From assembly GCA_015056245.1 (NCBI GenBank), contig SVGQ01000020.1, positions 1-34,928 of the forward strand: a stretch of DNA of 34,928 bases, in the 5' to 3' direction. The position numbers and the translations under genes were made by a program. Below the pieces are notes generated by a model. The model worked only from the letters and a program-made list of their open reading frames with translations, searched no databases and had not been told where the DNA came from. Below, piece by piece: positions 23,228 to 31,086 of this stretch. Source of the stretch: Clostridiales bacterium (GTDB lineage: Bacteria; Bacillota; Clostridia; Christensenellales; Aristaeellaceae). Each line of letters begins with the position of its first letter. Position 1 is the stretch's first letter.

Positions 23228-23256
23228 TTGACATTTACGGTTGCTTGAAGGATAAT
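23228..23256 (+). promoter_or_regulatory. Promoter of the GGDEF-EAL gene
   Basis: A perfect TTGACA (23228-23233) and GATAAT (23251-23256) have a 17-nt spacer. A leader of about 90 nt lies between the expected start near 23263 and the ATG at 23354. I see no known c-di-GMP riboswitch consensus in it. Confidence 0.78.
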
Positions 23257-23353
23257 ATAGGTAACAGAAATCTAGCGTTTGCGAAAATGGATGAACCGTT
23301 GCGGTCACAGATCTGTAACGGTATATATCAATGGGAAAGAAGGCTGGTTACCT

Positions 23354-26300
23354 ATGAAACAGAGGAGAAACGGCACAAAGCAGACCAGCCTTTTCAGCCG
23401 TATTATTCTGCCCTTTGTTTCATTGGTGATCATTATCGGTGCGCTTCTGGTCGGATTGTTGGCAGCATTTGGCACCTTTCAGCAAATTCACGAAGATGAA
23501 CTGCACATGCTTTCTGAGGTGACGATCCATCAGGCAAGCGGTATTGTCGCAGGTATCGATCAGCAGTACGCCGTGGATACCCTGATCAATGACACGCAGG
23601 CTGGTATTGCCCGCTGGCTGTTTAATGAGAAGTATACCTTTGCCGATGTGCAGCAGAACAAGGAACGCAATACCAGATTGTTGGAATATATTGCTCCGCT
23701 GATCAAAGATCATTTGAATTGCGATCATCTGTCCGGTGTTTTTATTGTGCTGGATGTTAATCAAGTGGATTCCGAGGGGAATGCTGTTTATTCTGGTATC
23801 TATCTGCGGGAAAAACTCCTTGAGTGGCTGGAAAAGAAAAGTTTGCTCCTGATGCGCGGACCTATATCAGTCAACCGTCAGATGATCGCCAACCAATCGG
23901 TCAGCTGGCAGGAAGGCTTTCCGGTATATGGCGATCACCAAAAGATTGCTTTTTATCTAACGCCGATGAGGACTTACCTCAACCGGGAATCTGTCAGCCA
24001 GTCGGCTGATCAGATGGGGTATTGGAGCAAACTGTTTTCCCTGGGCGAAGGCGATACCCAAGAGATCATGACCTACAGCAAGCCCTTTACCTCTGACAAG
24101 GGTCAGCTGTGGGGCGTTGCGGGTGTTGAAATGAGCAAGGAATACCTGCAAACGCTGCTTTCTGTGGAAGAGCACCGTCAAGCTGATGAAAACAGCTTTA
24201 TTCTTGCTGTTACCGATGATGGGGGAAAGACGTATCAGACGGTGATCGCCAGTGAATCGTTGTATGAAAATGGGTTTGCAAAAACGGAGGTACTTCGTCC
24301 TCAAAAAACAGAGGAGCAGAATGACCGCCACTATTTGATCTTTGATGACGAAAACGATCAGAAGCAGTATTATGCAGCAGTACAGCCGCTGAATCTGTAC
24401 GATTCAGAGAATCCCTTCAGCAATCAGCAATGGGTGCTGCTGGGTGTGCGGGATGCTCGTTCGCTGTTCGCTACGGAAAACGACTTCCGCTGGGCAGTAG
24501 GCCTGTCCATGGCACTGAGCCTGATTCTGGGTTTGGTTCTTGCGTACTTTGTCAGTAAACATATTGCAGGCCCTATCGAAGGCCTGATGGATCGTATCAG
24601 TCAGCAAAAGGGGCATACGGTTCTGGAATACGAAGCCACTGGCATTACTGAGGTGGATGAGCTGTCCCGGACCATATGCGATCTGAACCGGGCAGTTGCT
24701 GAGGAAGCATCCAAAATCAGTAAGATTATTACGCTTTCCAACATGCCCATCGGTGCGTTTGAACGCAAGAATGATGACGAGTTGGTCTATTGTTCGGATG
24801 GCTTTTATATGCTGCTCAATTGCCGTGAACTGTTTGAAGAAAGCAACCGCATGCCGCTGGAAACCTTCAACCAGCTGCTGGCTGAACGAATCGGCGATAC
24901 ACCGGCAGAGGGGGACGATGTATTCCTTCTGAAGGATTCTCAGCCTCCCTGTTATCTGCGGCTTCGCATGCTGCATGATCAGCAGGGAATCATCGGTACG
25001 CTGATGGATGTAACAGAAGAGATCGAAAAACGCAAGCGTATTGAGCATGAGCGCGACTACGACTTGCTCACAAACCGCTTTAATCGTCGGGCCTTCGAGC
25101 GCAATGCTCAGGATCTCTTTGATCGTCAGCCCGAGATGCTCCAGCCGGTATCTGCCATGCTGATGATGGATATGGACAATCTGAAGTCCATCAATGACAC
25201 CTACGGGCATGACAGCGGCGATACCTACATTCGAAGCTTTGCAGATGCGCTTGATGTATTTGCGGATGAACAGTGCATCATCGGCAGACGCTCAGGTGAT
25301 GAATTCTATGTGCTGTTCTATGGTTATGCCAGCAAGGAAGCTTTGCTGGAAGTGATCCAGCGCGGGTGGCTGGCGATCAAGCAGAAAAAGTGCCAGATCA
25401 GTGATAGTGCCAGCGTTACGCTGGCTGTCTCCGGCGGTGTGGCTCTGTATCCGGAGCATTCGGTGCTGTTCCCGCAGCTTCTGCATTACGCAGACTTTGC
25501 TATGTATTGCGTTAAGAATGGCGTCAAGGGTTCTTTGCTGGAATTCACCAAGGAATCCTACGAGAAATCCGGCTATTTGATGAACGGCATTCAGGCGTTG
25601 AACAATCTGTTGGAAAAACGGTTGGTGCGCTATGCATACCAGCCCATCGTCCGGGCAAAAGATGCCACCATTCTGGGCTATGAATTGCTTATGCGTCCGA
25701 CTGTCGCCGAATTGCCCACGCCAGAATATGTCCTCCGTCTGGCAAGCCAGCAGGGCAAATTGCATCAGGTGGAAGTAATGACATGGCAAAAGGCGCTGGA
25801 AAGCGCGGACGAACTGCGCAAAACGCAGAAACTGCCTATGGATGCAAAACTGTTCATCAATTCCATTGCCAGCCATTCGTTGTCGCCGCAGGATGAAAAG
25901 TGGGTGGAAGAACACTTTGCGCATCTACTGCCCAGTGTGGTGCTGGAGATTACCGAGCGGGAGAGCCGATCGGAGCAGGATACCAACAACAAAGTGGAGT
26001 ACATGCGCCGCTTCAGCGCTCATGTTGCCATTGATGATTTCGGCTCCGGTTATAACAACGAGCATTCATTGGTGTCTATCGATGCGGATTATGTGAAGCT
26101 GGATATGTCCTTTGTTCGTAATGTACATCTGGACAGCCGCAAACGTAACTGGTTGGCTACATTGCTCAGCTTTACCAAGAAGAGTAACATTCGTGTGATT
26201 GCTGAAGGCGTGGAAACGCTGGATGAACTGGAAGTGCTCTGCGCGCTTGGTGTGGACTACTATCAGGGTTACTACATCGCTCGGCCGGATTACGATCCAC

Positions 26301-26368
26301 CCGTTCCGTCTCAGGAGGTTGTGGACAGCATCCGTCAGGCCTATCAGAAATGTCAAAAGAAGGTTTAA
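23354..26368 (+). CDS. Membrane c-di-GMP signalling protein (sensor-GGDEF-EAL)
   Basis: The 1,004 residues begin with a membrane segment (IILPFVSLVIIIGALLVGLL), then about 330 extracytoplasmic residues likely forming a dCache-type sensor, TM2 at about 380-403, a HAMP-like helix pair, a PAS-like region (SNMPIGAFERKNDDELVYCSDGF), a GGDEF domain and an EAL domain. The cyclase motif reads SGDEF (647-651) instead of GGDEF, possibly lowering activity. In the phosphodiesterase half the catalytic set is present: the Glu of YELLMRP (777), INSIASHS, EITERES, IDDFGSGYNN (894-895), YVKLDMSF, AEGVET and QGYYIARP. So breakdown of c-di-GMP seems assured; synthesis is possible. ATG 23354 has AGAAGG 10 nt upstream; in-frame ATG 23291 and TTG 23279 lack ribosome sites. 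Confidence 0.92.
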   Translation: MKQRRNGTKQTSLFSRIILPFVSLVIIIGALLVGLLAAFGTFQQIHEDELHMLSEVTIHQASGIVAGIDQQYAVDTLINDTQAGIARWLFNEKYTFADVQQNKERNTRLLEYIAPLIKDHLNCDHLSGVFIVLDVNQVDSEGNAVYSGIYLREKLLEWLEKKSLLLMRGPISVNRQMIANQSVSWQEGFPVYGDHQKIAFYLTPMRTYLNRESVSQSADQMGYWSKLFSLGEGDTQEIMTYSKPFTSDKGQLWGVAGVEMSKEYLQTLLSVEEHRQADENSFILAVTDDGGKTYQTVIASESLYENGFAKTEVLRPQKTEEQNDRHYLIFDDENDQKQYYAAVQPLNLYDSENPFSNQQWVLLGVRDARSLFATENDFRWAVGLSMALSLILGLVLAYFVSKHIAGPIEGLMDRISQQKGHTVLEYEATGITEVDELSRTICDLNRAVAEEASKISKIITLSNMPIGAFERKNDDELVYCSDGFYMLLNCRELFEESNRMPLETFNQLLAERIGDTPAEGDDVFLLKDSQPPCYLRLRMLHDQQGIIGTLMDVTEEIEKRKRIEHERDYDLLTNRFNRRAFERNAQDLFDRQPEMLQPVSAMLMMDMDNLKSINDTYGHDSGDTYIRSFADALDVFADEQCIIGRRSGDEFYVLFYGYASKEALLEVIQRGWLAIKQKKCQISDSASVTLAVSGGVALYPEHSVLFPQLLHYADFAMYCVKNGVKGSLLEFTKESYEKSGYLMNGIQALNNLLEKRLVRYAYQPIVRAKDATILGYELLMRPTVAELPTPEYVLRLASQQGKLHQVEVMTWQKALESADELRKTQKLPMDAKLFINSIASHSLSPQDEKWVEEHFAHLLPSVVLEITERESRSEQDTNNKVEYMRRFSAHVAIDDFGSGYNNEHSLVSIDADYVKLDMSFVRNVHLDSRKRNWLATLLSFTKKSNIRVIAEGVETLDELEVLCALGVDYYQGYYIARPDYDPPVPSQEVVDSIRQAYQKCQKKV

Positions 26369-26380
26369 AGCTCAAAGTGA

Positions 26381-26419
26381 AACACCCATTCCGAAACAGA
26401 AACGGAATGGGTGTTTTTT
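26381..26419 (+). terminator. Terminator of the GGDEF-EAL gene
   Basis: AACACCCATTCCG (26381-26393) pairs with CGGAATGGGTGTT (26403-26415) around a 9-nt loop, and the T run reaches 26419. Confidence 0.93.
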
Positions 26420-26424
26420 GTGCA

Positions 26425-26459
26425 AAAAAGAGAATCCCTTCCGGCAAAACCGGAAGGGA
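26425..26459 (-). terminator. Terminator of the capD-to-asnS operon
   Basis: TCCCTTCCGG (26435-26444) pairs with CCGGAAGGGA (26450-26459). On the minus strand, TTCTC and then six T follow. It stands 8 nt after the asnS stop. Confidence 0.8.
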
Positions 26460-26467
26460 AAGGAAAA

Positions 26468-27856
26468 TCAATACTCTGCGCTGCCGGTGGTACGGGGGAA
26501 GGGCAGCACGTCGCGGATGTTGGTCATACCGGTCAGGTACATCACCAGACGCTCAAAGCCGAGGCCGAAACCGGCATGGGGGTTGGTACCAAAGCGGCGG
26601 GTATCCAGATAGTAGCCGTAATCTTCTTCATTCAGGCCCATTTCGTGGATGCGGCCCAGCAGCACATCCATGCGTTCTTCACGCTGACTGCCGCCGATCA
26701 ACTCGCCAACACCGGGAACCAGCAGGTCGGTGGCGGCAACGGTCTTGCCGTCATCGTTCATGCGCATGTAGAAGGCCTTAATATCTTTGGGGTAGTTGTA
26801 GACGAACACCGGCTTGCCAAAGTGTTTTTCACTCAGATAACGCTCATGCTCGGTCTGCAGGTCAACGCCCCATTCCACAGGATATTCAAACTTCTGACCG
26901 CTGGCCTTGAGAATGTCGATGGCCTCGGTGTAGGAACAGCGGGCGAAGTCGCTGTTGACGATGGCAGTCAGGCGGTCGATGAGGCCCTTTTCCACGAAGT
27001 TGTTCAGGAAGGCCATCTCTTCGGGGGCTTCTGCCAGCACGTGGCTGATCACGTACTTGAGCATATCCTCAGCCAGCTCCATGTCATCGAACAGATCAGC
27101 AAAAGCGATTTCCGGCTCGATCATCCAGAACTCGGCAGCATGACGGGGAGTGTAGCTCTTTTCGGCGCGGAAGGTGGGACCAAAGGTATACACATTGCGG
27201 AAGGCCATGCAGAAGGTTTCCACGTTCAGCTGACCGCTGACAGTCAGACTGGTCTGCTTGCCAAAGAAATCCTTGCTGTAGTCCACGGCGCCTTCTTCGG
27301 TGGTGGGTACATCTTCCAGAGGCAGCGTGGTCACTTGGAACATCTCGCCAGCGCCCTCGCAGTCGCTGGTGGTGATCAACGGGGTGTGAACATACACAAA
27401 GCCGCGCTCTGCAAAGAAAGCATGCAGCAGCTGGGCAGCCAGAGAACGGATGCGGAACACCGCATAGAAGGTGTTGGTGCGGGGGCGCAGATGGGCAATA
27501 GTGCGCAGATACTCGAAAGTATGGCGCTTCTTCTGCAGGGGGAAGCTGGGGTCGCACAGGCCCAGAACTTCTACCTTCTTGGCCTTCAGCTCAAAGGGCT
27601 GCTTCATGCCGGGGGTCAGTACCAACTCACCGGTGGCGCGGATAGCGCTGCCCAGCGTGGTCTTGACGATGTTGGCGAAGTCTTCGGTCAGACCATCTTC
27701 CAGAACGATCTGCAGGTTCTTGAAATAGGTACCGTCGTTCAGTTCGATAAAACCAAATGCTTTGCTGTCGCGAACTGTGCGAACCCAACCGGAAACAGTG
27801 ATCTCGCCGGCTTCCGGTTGTTGCTGGAACAGCGTACGGATGCTCATATCAGCCAT
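26468..27856 (-). CDS. asnS: Asparagine--tRNA ligase
   Basis: Class IIb aminoacyl-tRNA synthetase that charges tRNA-Asn. The 462 residues are the full family length. The N-terminal OB fold ([24 protein letters not shown], as [14 protein letters not shown] then [10 protein letters not shown]) binds the anticodon. Class II motif 2 is seen in [24 protein letters not shown] (FRAE...RH..EFWM), and motif 3 in [26 protein letters not shown] and the HTPLIT region mark AsnRS rather than AspRS. ATG at 27856 follows GGAGG at 8 nt. Last gene of a six-gene minus-strand run; codon bias is strong. Confidence 0.97.
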   Translation of the reverse strand: MADMSIRTLFQQQPEAGEITVSGWVRTVRDSKAFGFIELNDGTYFKNLQIVLEDGLTEDFANIVKTTLGSAIRATGELVLTPGMKQPFELKAKKVEVLGLCDPSFPLQKKRHTFEYLRTIAHLRPRTNTFYAVFRIRSLAAQLLHAFFAERGFVYVHTPLITTSDCEGAGEMFQVTTLPLEDVPTTEEGAVDYSKDFFGKQTSLTVSGQLNVETFCMAFRNVYTFGPTFRAEKSYTPRHAAEFWMIEPEIAFADLFDDMELAEDMLKYVISHVLAEAPEEMAFLNNFVEKGLIDRLTAIVNSDFARCSYTEAIDILKASGQKFEYPVEWGVDLQTEHERYLSEKHFGKPVFVYNYPKDIKAFYMRMNDDGKTVAATDLLVPGVGELIGGSQREERMDVLLGRIHEMGLNEEDYGYYLDTRRFGTNPHAGFGLGFERLVMYLTGMTNIRDVLPFPRTTGSAEY

Positions 27857-27908
27857 GGGGAATCCCTCCTATGTTTTTTGCGGCATCAGATGCCGATGAT
27901 TGCGTTGA

Positions 27909-28856
27909 TTACTTGCGGCCCAGCATGGCAGCGCCGATAATACCGGCATCCGGGCCAAGACGGGCGATTTCGATGGTGGGGCAGGGCAGGGTCTTGAACA
28001 GCAGATAGCGGGGCAGACGTTCCCGCACGGCGTTGAGCAGGAAAGAGCCAGCCTTGCTGACGCCGCCGCCCAGAACGATCATTTCAGGATCCAGGAAAGC
28101 AATGATGGTGTAGATGGCCTGTGCCAGATTATCGGCATACCGGTTAAACACCTTGGTAGCAACGGGATCGCCTTCCTTGGCAGCATCGAATACCATCTTG
28201 GCATTCAGTTTGGTCACATCGCCGCCGCACAGCTCGTGCATCATACTTTCGGGATGCTGCAAGAGCTGTTGCTTGCCCATACGGATGATGGCGGTGGCGC
28301 TGGTGTAGCGTTCCAGACAGCCGTAATTGCCGCAGCTGCAGGGTTCGCCGTTCATGTCCATGGGAATGTGACCAATTTCACTGCCGATGCCATGGAAACC
28401 GCTCCAGGGACGACCGCCGATGACGATACCGCCGCCAACGCCAGTACCCAGTGTCAGGAAAACGCTGCTGTGGCAACCGGCGCTTACACCGCAGACACTC
28501 TCAGCAAAACCTGCCACGGTGGCATCGTTATCAATATAAACAGGCTTGTTCAGGTACTTCTGCAGCTCGGTGCGCAGGGGTACGTTGGTCCAGCCCAAAT
28601 TGGTACAGAAAATGACCGTGCCAGTCTGATTATCGGCAAGGCCGGGCACACCAACACCAATGGCAGCTACATCAGAGGGGGAGAAACCGCCCTCGCTGAT
28701 GGTATTGAGCATGCAATTGCCCATGTCACGAATGATGTCTTCAAAGGGACGGCCCGCCATGGTGGGGGTGTCGCCCTTGGCCAGAATACGGCCATTCTCG
28801 TCTACGACGCCAATTTGGATACCAGTTCCGCCTACGTCGATACCAATGTATACCAT
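27909..28856 (-). CDS. glcK: ROK-family glucokinase
   Basis: Phosphorylates glucose (or a related hexose) with ATP. The 315 residues show the phosphate site DVGGTGIQIGVVDENG, YIDNDATVAGFAE with the catalytic Asp, LGTGVGGGIVIGG, the ROK signature with GSEIGHIPMD (sugar and zinc His), and the zinc motif CSCGNYGCLE. No DNA-binding domain is present, so it is a kinase and not a ROK repressor. GGGAGGAAACAGGT precedes the ATG. It lies 25 nt after hprK; a glucose kinase beside the HPr kinase fits a carbon-control cluster. Exact sugar is inferred from family resemblance. Confidence 0.92.
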   Translation of the reverse strand: MVYIGIDVGGTGIQIGVVDENGRILAKGDTPTMAGRPFEDIIRDMGNCMLNTISEGGFSPSDVAAIGVGVPGLADNQTGTVIFCTNLGWTNVPLRTELQKYLNKPVYIDNDATVAGFAESVCGVSAGCHSSVFLTLGTGVGGGIVIGGRPWSGFHGIGSEIGHIPMDMNGEPCSCGNYGCLERYTSATAIIRMGKQQLLQHPESMMHELCGGDVTKLNAKMVFDAAKEGDPVATKVFNRYADNLAQAIYTIIAFLDPEMIVLGGGVSKAGSFLLNAVRERLPRYLLFKTLPCPTIEIARLGPDAGIIGAAMLGRK

Positions 28857-28881
28857 ACCTGTTTCCTCCCTAAATATTTGT

Positions 28882-29799
28882 TTATGAGTTCTGCATAAGC
28901 ATTTCCGTCAGACGGCGGTCCAGCTCATGCGCTGCATTATAACCCATGCGTTTCAGGCTCAGATTCCGCGCTGCCACCTCAATGATAATGGCAACGTTTC
29001 GGCCCGGCTTTACCGGCATTACCTGATAGGGAACCTTTACATCCAGAATATCGATGCTGTCATCGGTCAGGCCGAGACGGTCATATTCCTTGGCAGAGTC
29101 CCATTTCTCCATGTGGATCACCAGATCGATGGAAGTGGAGACGCTGACAGCGCCGATGCCATACATGGCTCGGATGTCGATAATACCGATACCGCGAATC
29201 TCCATAAAATGGCGTACCCGTTCAGGAGATTCACCCACCAACCGGTCATCAGCTACGCGGCAGATATCCACCACATCGTCCGCGCAAAGTTGGTGACCAC
29301 GTTTGACCAATTCCAAAGCTGCCTCGCTTTTGCCAACGCCGCTGTCACCGGTCAAAAGAACGCCTACGCCGTAAACATCCACCAGCACGCCATGGCGGGT
29401 CACATGGGGGGCCAGTACCTGACTCAAATAGTGGATCAGCTTAACCACCAGGCGGGTGGTTTTCAAACTGCTGCGCATTACAGGAATGTCATGGGCTTTG
29501 GCGATCTCGATCAGTTCACTGGGAGGATTCATGCTCCAGCCAATGATGATGCAGGGGATAGGGTAGCTCATGTATTTTTCCAGCGACTGACGGCGAACTT
29601 CCGGATCCAGAGACTCCAGATAAGTCATCTCTACCTTGCCGATCACCTGAGGGCGCTCATAGGCAAAATACTCGTAAAAACCGACCAGCTGCATACCGGG
29701 GCGGTTCACATCGGTCACACTGACATCCATCTCGGTTTTGGAGGATTCCACCAGCAGTTCCAGATCCAGCTGCTTTTGCAGATCTTTCAGAGAAATCAT
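28882..29799 (-). CDS. hprK: HPr kinase/phosphorylase
   Basis: Phosphorylates Ser46 of HPr when glycolytic intermediates are high and removes the phosphate when phosphate is high, thus driving CcpA-type carbon catabolite control in Bacillota. The 305 residues have the N-terminal DRTGG-like part and the catalytic part with Walker A LLTGDSGVGKSE, the following RGHQLCADDVVDI, and the family signature MEIRGIGIIDI. C-terminal KPGRNVAIIIEVAARN is typical. The ATG at 29799 has AGGAGG upstream and overlaps the stop of the HAD gene by 4 nt, so the two are coupled. Confidence 0.97.
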   Translation of the reverse strand: MISLKDLQKQLDLELLVESSKTEMDVSVTDVNRPGMQLVGFYEYFAYERPQVIGKVEMTYLESLDPEVRRQSLEKYMSYPIPCIIIGWSMNPPSELIEIAKAHDIPVMRSSLKTTRLVVKLIHYLSQVLAPHVTRHGVLVDVYGVGVLLTGDSGVGKSEAALELVKRGHQLCADDVVDICRVADDRLVGESPERVRHFMEIRGIGIIDIRAMYGIGAVSVSTSIDLVIHMEKWDSAKEYDRLGLTDDSIDILDVKVPYQVMPVKPGRNVAIIIEVAARNLSLKRMGYNAAHELDRRLTEMLMQNS

Positions 29800-30614
29800 A
29801 GCCTTTCCTCCTTTGCGGCTGCGTTGAGCACATGCTCCTCAATAAATCGGGCCACGCCATCCTGATGATTGGGCTGACAGATGTATCTGGCAGCAGCTTT
29901 CACCTCGTCACGTCCGTTTTCCATGGCAACGCTGTTGGGCGTGAACGCCAGCATGCTTAAATCGTTCAGACTGTCGCCAAAAACAAGGGTTGTTTCAGGA
30001 TTGATACCAATGATCTTGGAAAGTTCCTTCAAGGCGTTGCCTTTGGATACTTCCGGCGGTTCTGCTTCCAGAAAGTATGGCTTGCTGACGGAAAAAGCAG
30101 CTCTTCCCTTGAAGTGCTCTTGCGCAATAGGCAGAATTCTGGCAACTTCTTCCGGGTGGGTAATGCCCAGTACCTTGGGCGTAGGGAAGGTGATGAACTT
30201 TTGCAGATCACCGACGGCCTTGCCCATCATCCCCGAGGACTTCTTGTACTGCTTGGCACTATCGCATTCCGTGGCATAATAGAAGTACTCGTCTTTATAT
30301 ACCTGCACATACATACTGTTTTCTTCCATAAAGGCGCACAGTTCTCTGGCAAGGCTGGCATCAAAGTCAAGGCAACGCATCAGCGTCAGCTCCGGAGAAA
30401 TCAGTTGCGCCCCATTGCAGCCAATGGCAGGGCAGCCTGTATTCAGCCTTTTCAGATAGGGAAGCATACTGTTCATGGCTCGTCCGCTGGCTGGAATCAC
30501 CCGAATGCCGCGCTCGGTGCAACGGTGCAGCACATCTACGGTATACTGAGATAACTGACAATCGTCGTTGAGCAAAGTGTCATCCAGATCGGAAACGATT
30601 GTATCGATTCGCAA
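29796..30614 (-). CDS. HAD-family (Cof-type) phosphatase
   Basis: The 272 residues show HAD motifs in order: SDLDDTLL (motif I with two catalytic Asp), IPASGR (motif II), Lys in the KGNALKEL region (motif III), and FGDSLNDLSML (motif IV). The IIB cap between them marks the Cof subgroup, which dephosphorylates sugar phosphates and flavin or other small phosphates. The start is TTG at 30614, with GGAG 8 nt upstream and the protein beginning directly in the first strand; longer in-frame starts would overlap tadA. Coupled to hprK by a 4-nt overlap. Substrate unknown; a sugar phosphate would fit the neighbours. Confidence 0.92.
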   Translation of the reverse strand: MRIDTIVSDLDDTLLNDDCQLSQYTVDVLHRCTERGIRVIPASGRAMNSMLPYLKRLNTGCPAIGCNGAQLISPELTLMRCLDFDASLARELCAFMEENSMYVQVYKDEYFYYATECDSAKQYKKSSGMMGKAVGDLQKFITFPTPKVLGITHPEEVARILPIAQEHFKGRAAFSVSKPYFLEAEPPEVSKGNALKELSKIIGINPETTLVFGDSLNDLSMLAFTPNSVAMENGRDEVKAAARYICQPNHQDGVARFIEEHVLNAAAKEERL

Positions 30615-30627
30615 GAAAAACGCTCCT

Positions 30628-31086
30628 TTACAGGTTGGTTCGCTTTTGTTGAAAGAATGCATTCATCAGCGCAGCACAAGGCTCTTCCAGAAGTCCGCCT
30701 ATACAAGGCGTGCGATGGTAGAAAGCTGGTTCCTGCGGAATGGCCAGCACACTGCCAGCACAACCCTGACGCTCATCTGCCGCACCATAGTAACACTTTC
30801 CAATGCAAGCCATAATAATGGCTCCGGCGCACATGGGACACGGCTCCAGTGTGACGTAGAGGGTGCAATCATTCAGACGTCTGCGTCCCAGTTGCCGGGC
30901 TGCCTGCTGGATTGCCAGCACCTCTGCGTGAGCAGTTGGATCGCCGTCCTGTTCGCGGCGGTTGTGGGTCTGAGCGATCACCTTGCCCTGGCAGACAATG
31001 ACGGCGCCCACCGGTACTTCTCCTTCGGCGGCGGCTTTTCTGGCTTCTTCCAAGGCAAGCATCATAAACGATTCGTTCTGGTTCAT
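30628..31086 (-). CDS. tadA: tRNA-specific adenosine deaminase
   Basis: Converts the wobble adenosine (A34) of tRNA-Arg(ACG) to inosine. The 152 residues contain the zinc site DPTAHAEVLAI (His and catalytic Glu) and LEPCPMCAGAIIMA (two Cys), and the family's VPVGAVIV and GGLLEEPC. The ATG at 31086 overlaps the stop of the preceding capD-like gene by 4 nt; its own ribosome site is weak, so translation likely depends on coupling. The HAD gene begins 13 nt after its stop. Confidence 0.96.
   Translation of the reverse strand: MNQNESFMMLALEEARKAAAEGEVPVGAVIVCQGKVIAQTHNRREQDGDPTAHAEVLAIQQAARQLGRRRLNDCTLYVTLEPCPMCAGAIIMACIGKCYYGAADERQGCAGSVLAIPQEPAFYHRTPCIGGLLEEPCAALMNAFFQQKRTNL

Noticed and set aside
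23257-23353. Possible c-di-GMP riboswitch before the GGDEF-EAL gene
   Set aside because: The leader is only about 90 nt and shows neither the class I core nor the class II pseudoknot consensus.
26411-27940. 509-codon open frame on the plus strand opposite asnS
   Set aside because: Same cause: asnS is highly biased and clearly real, while the antisense translation has no recognisable domain and starts inside a terminator region.
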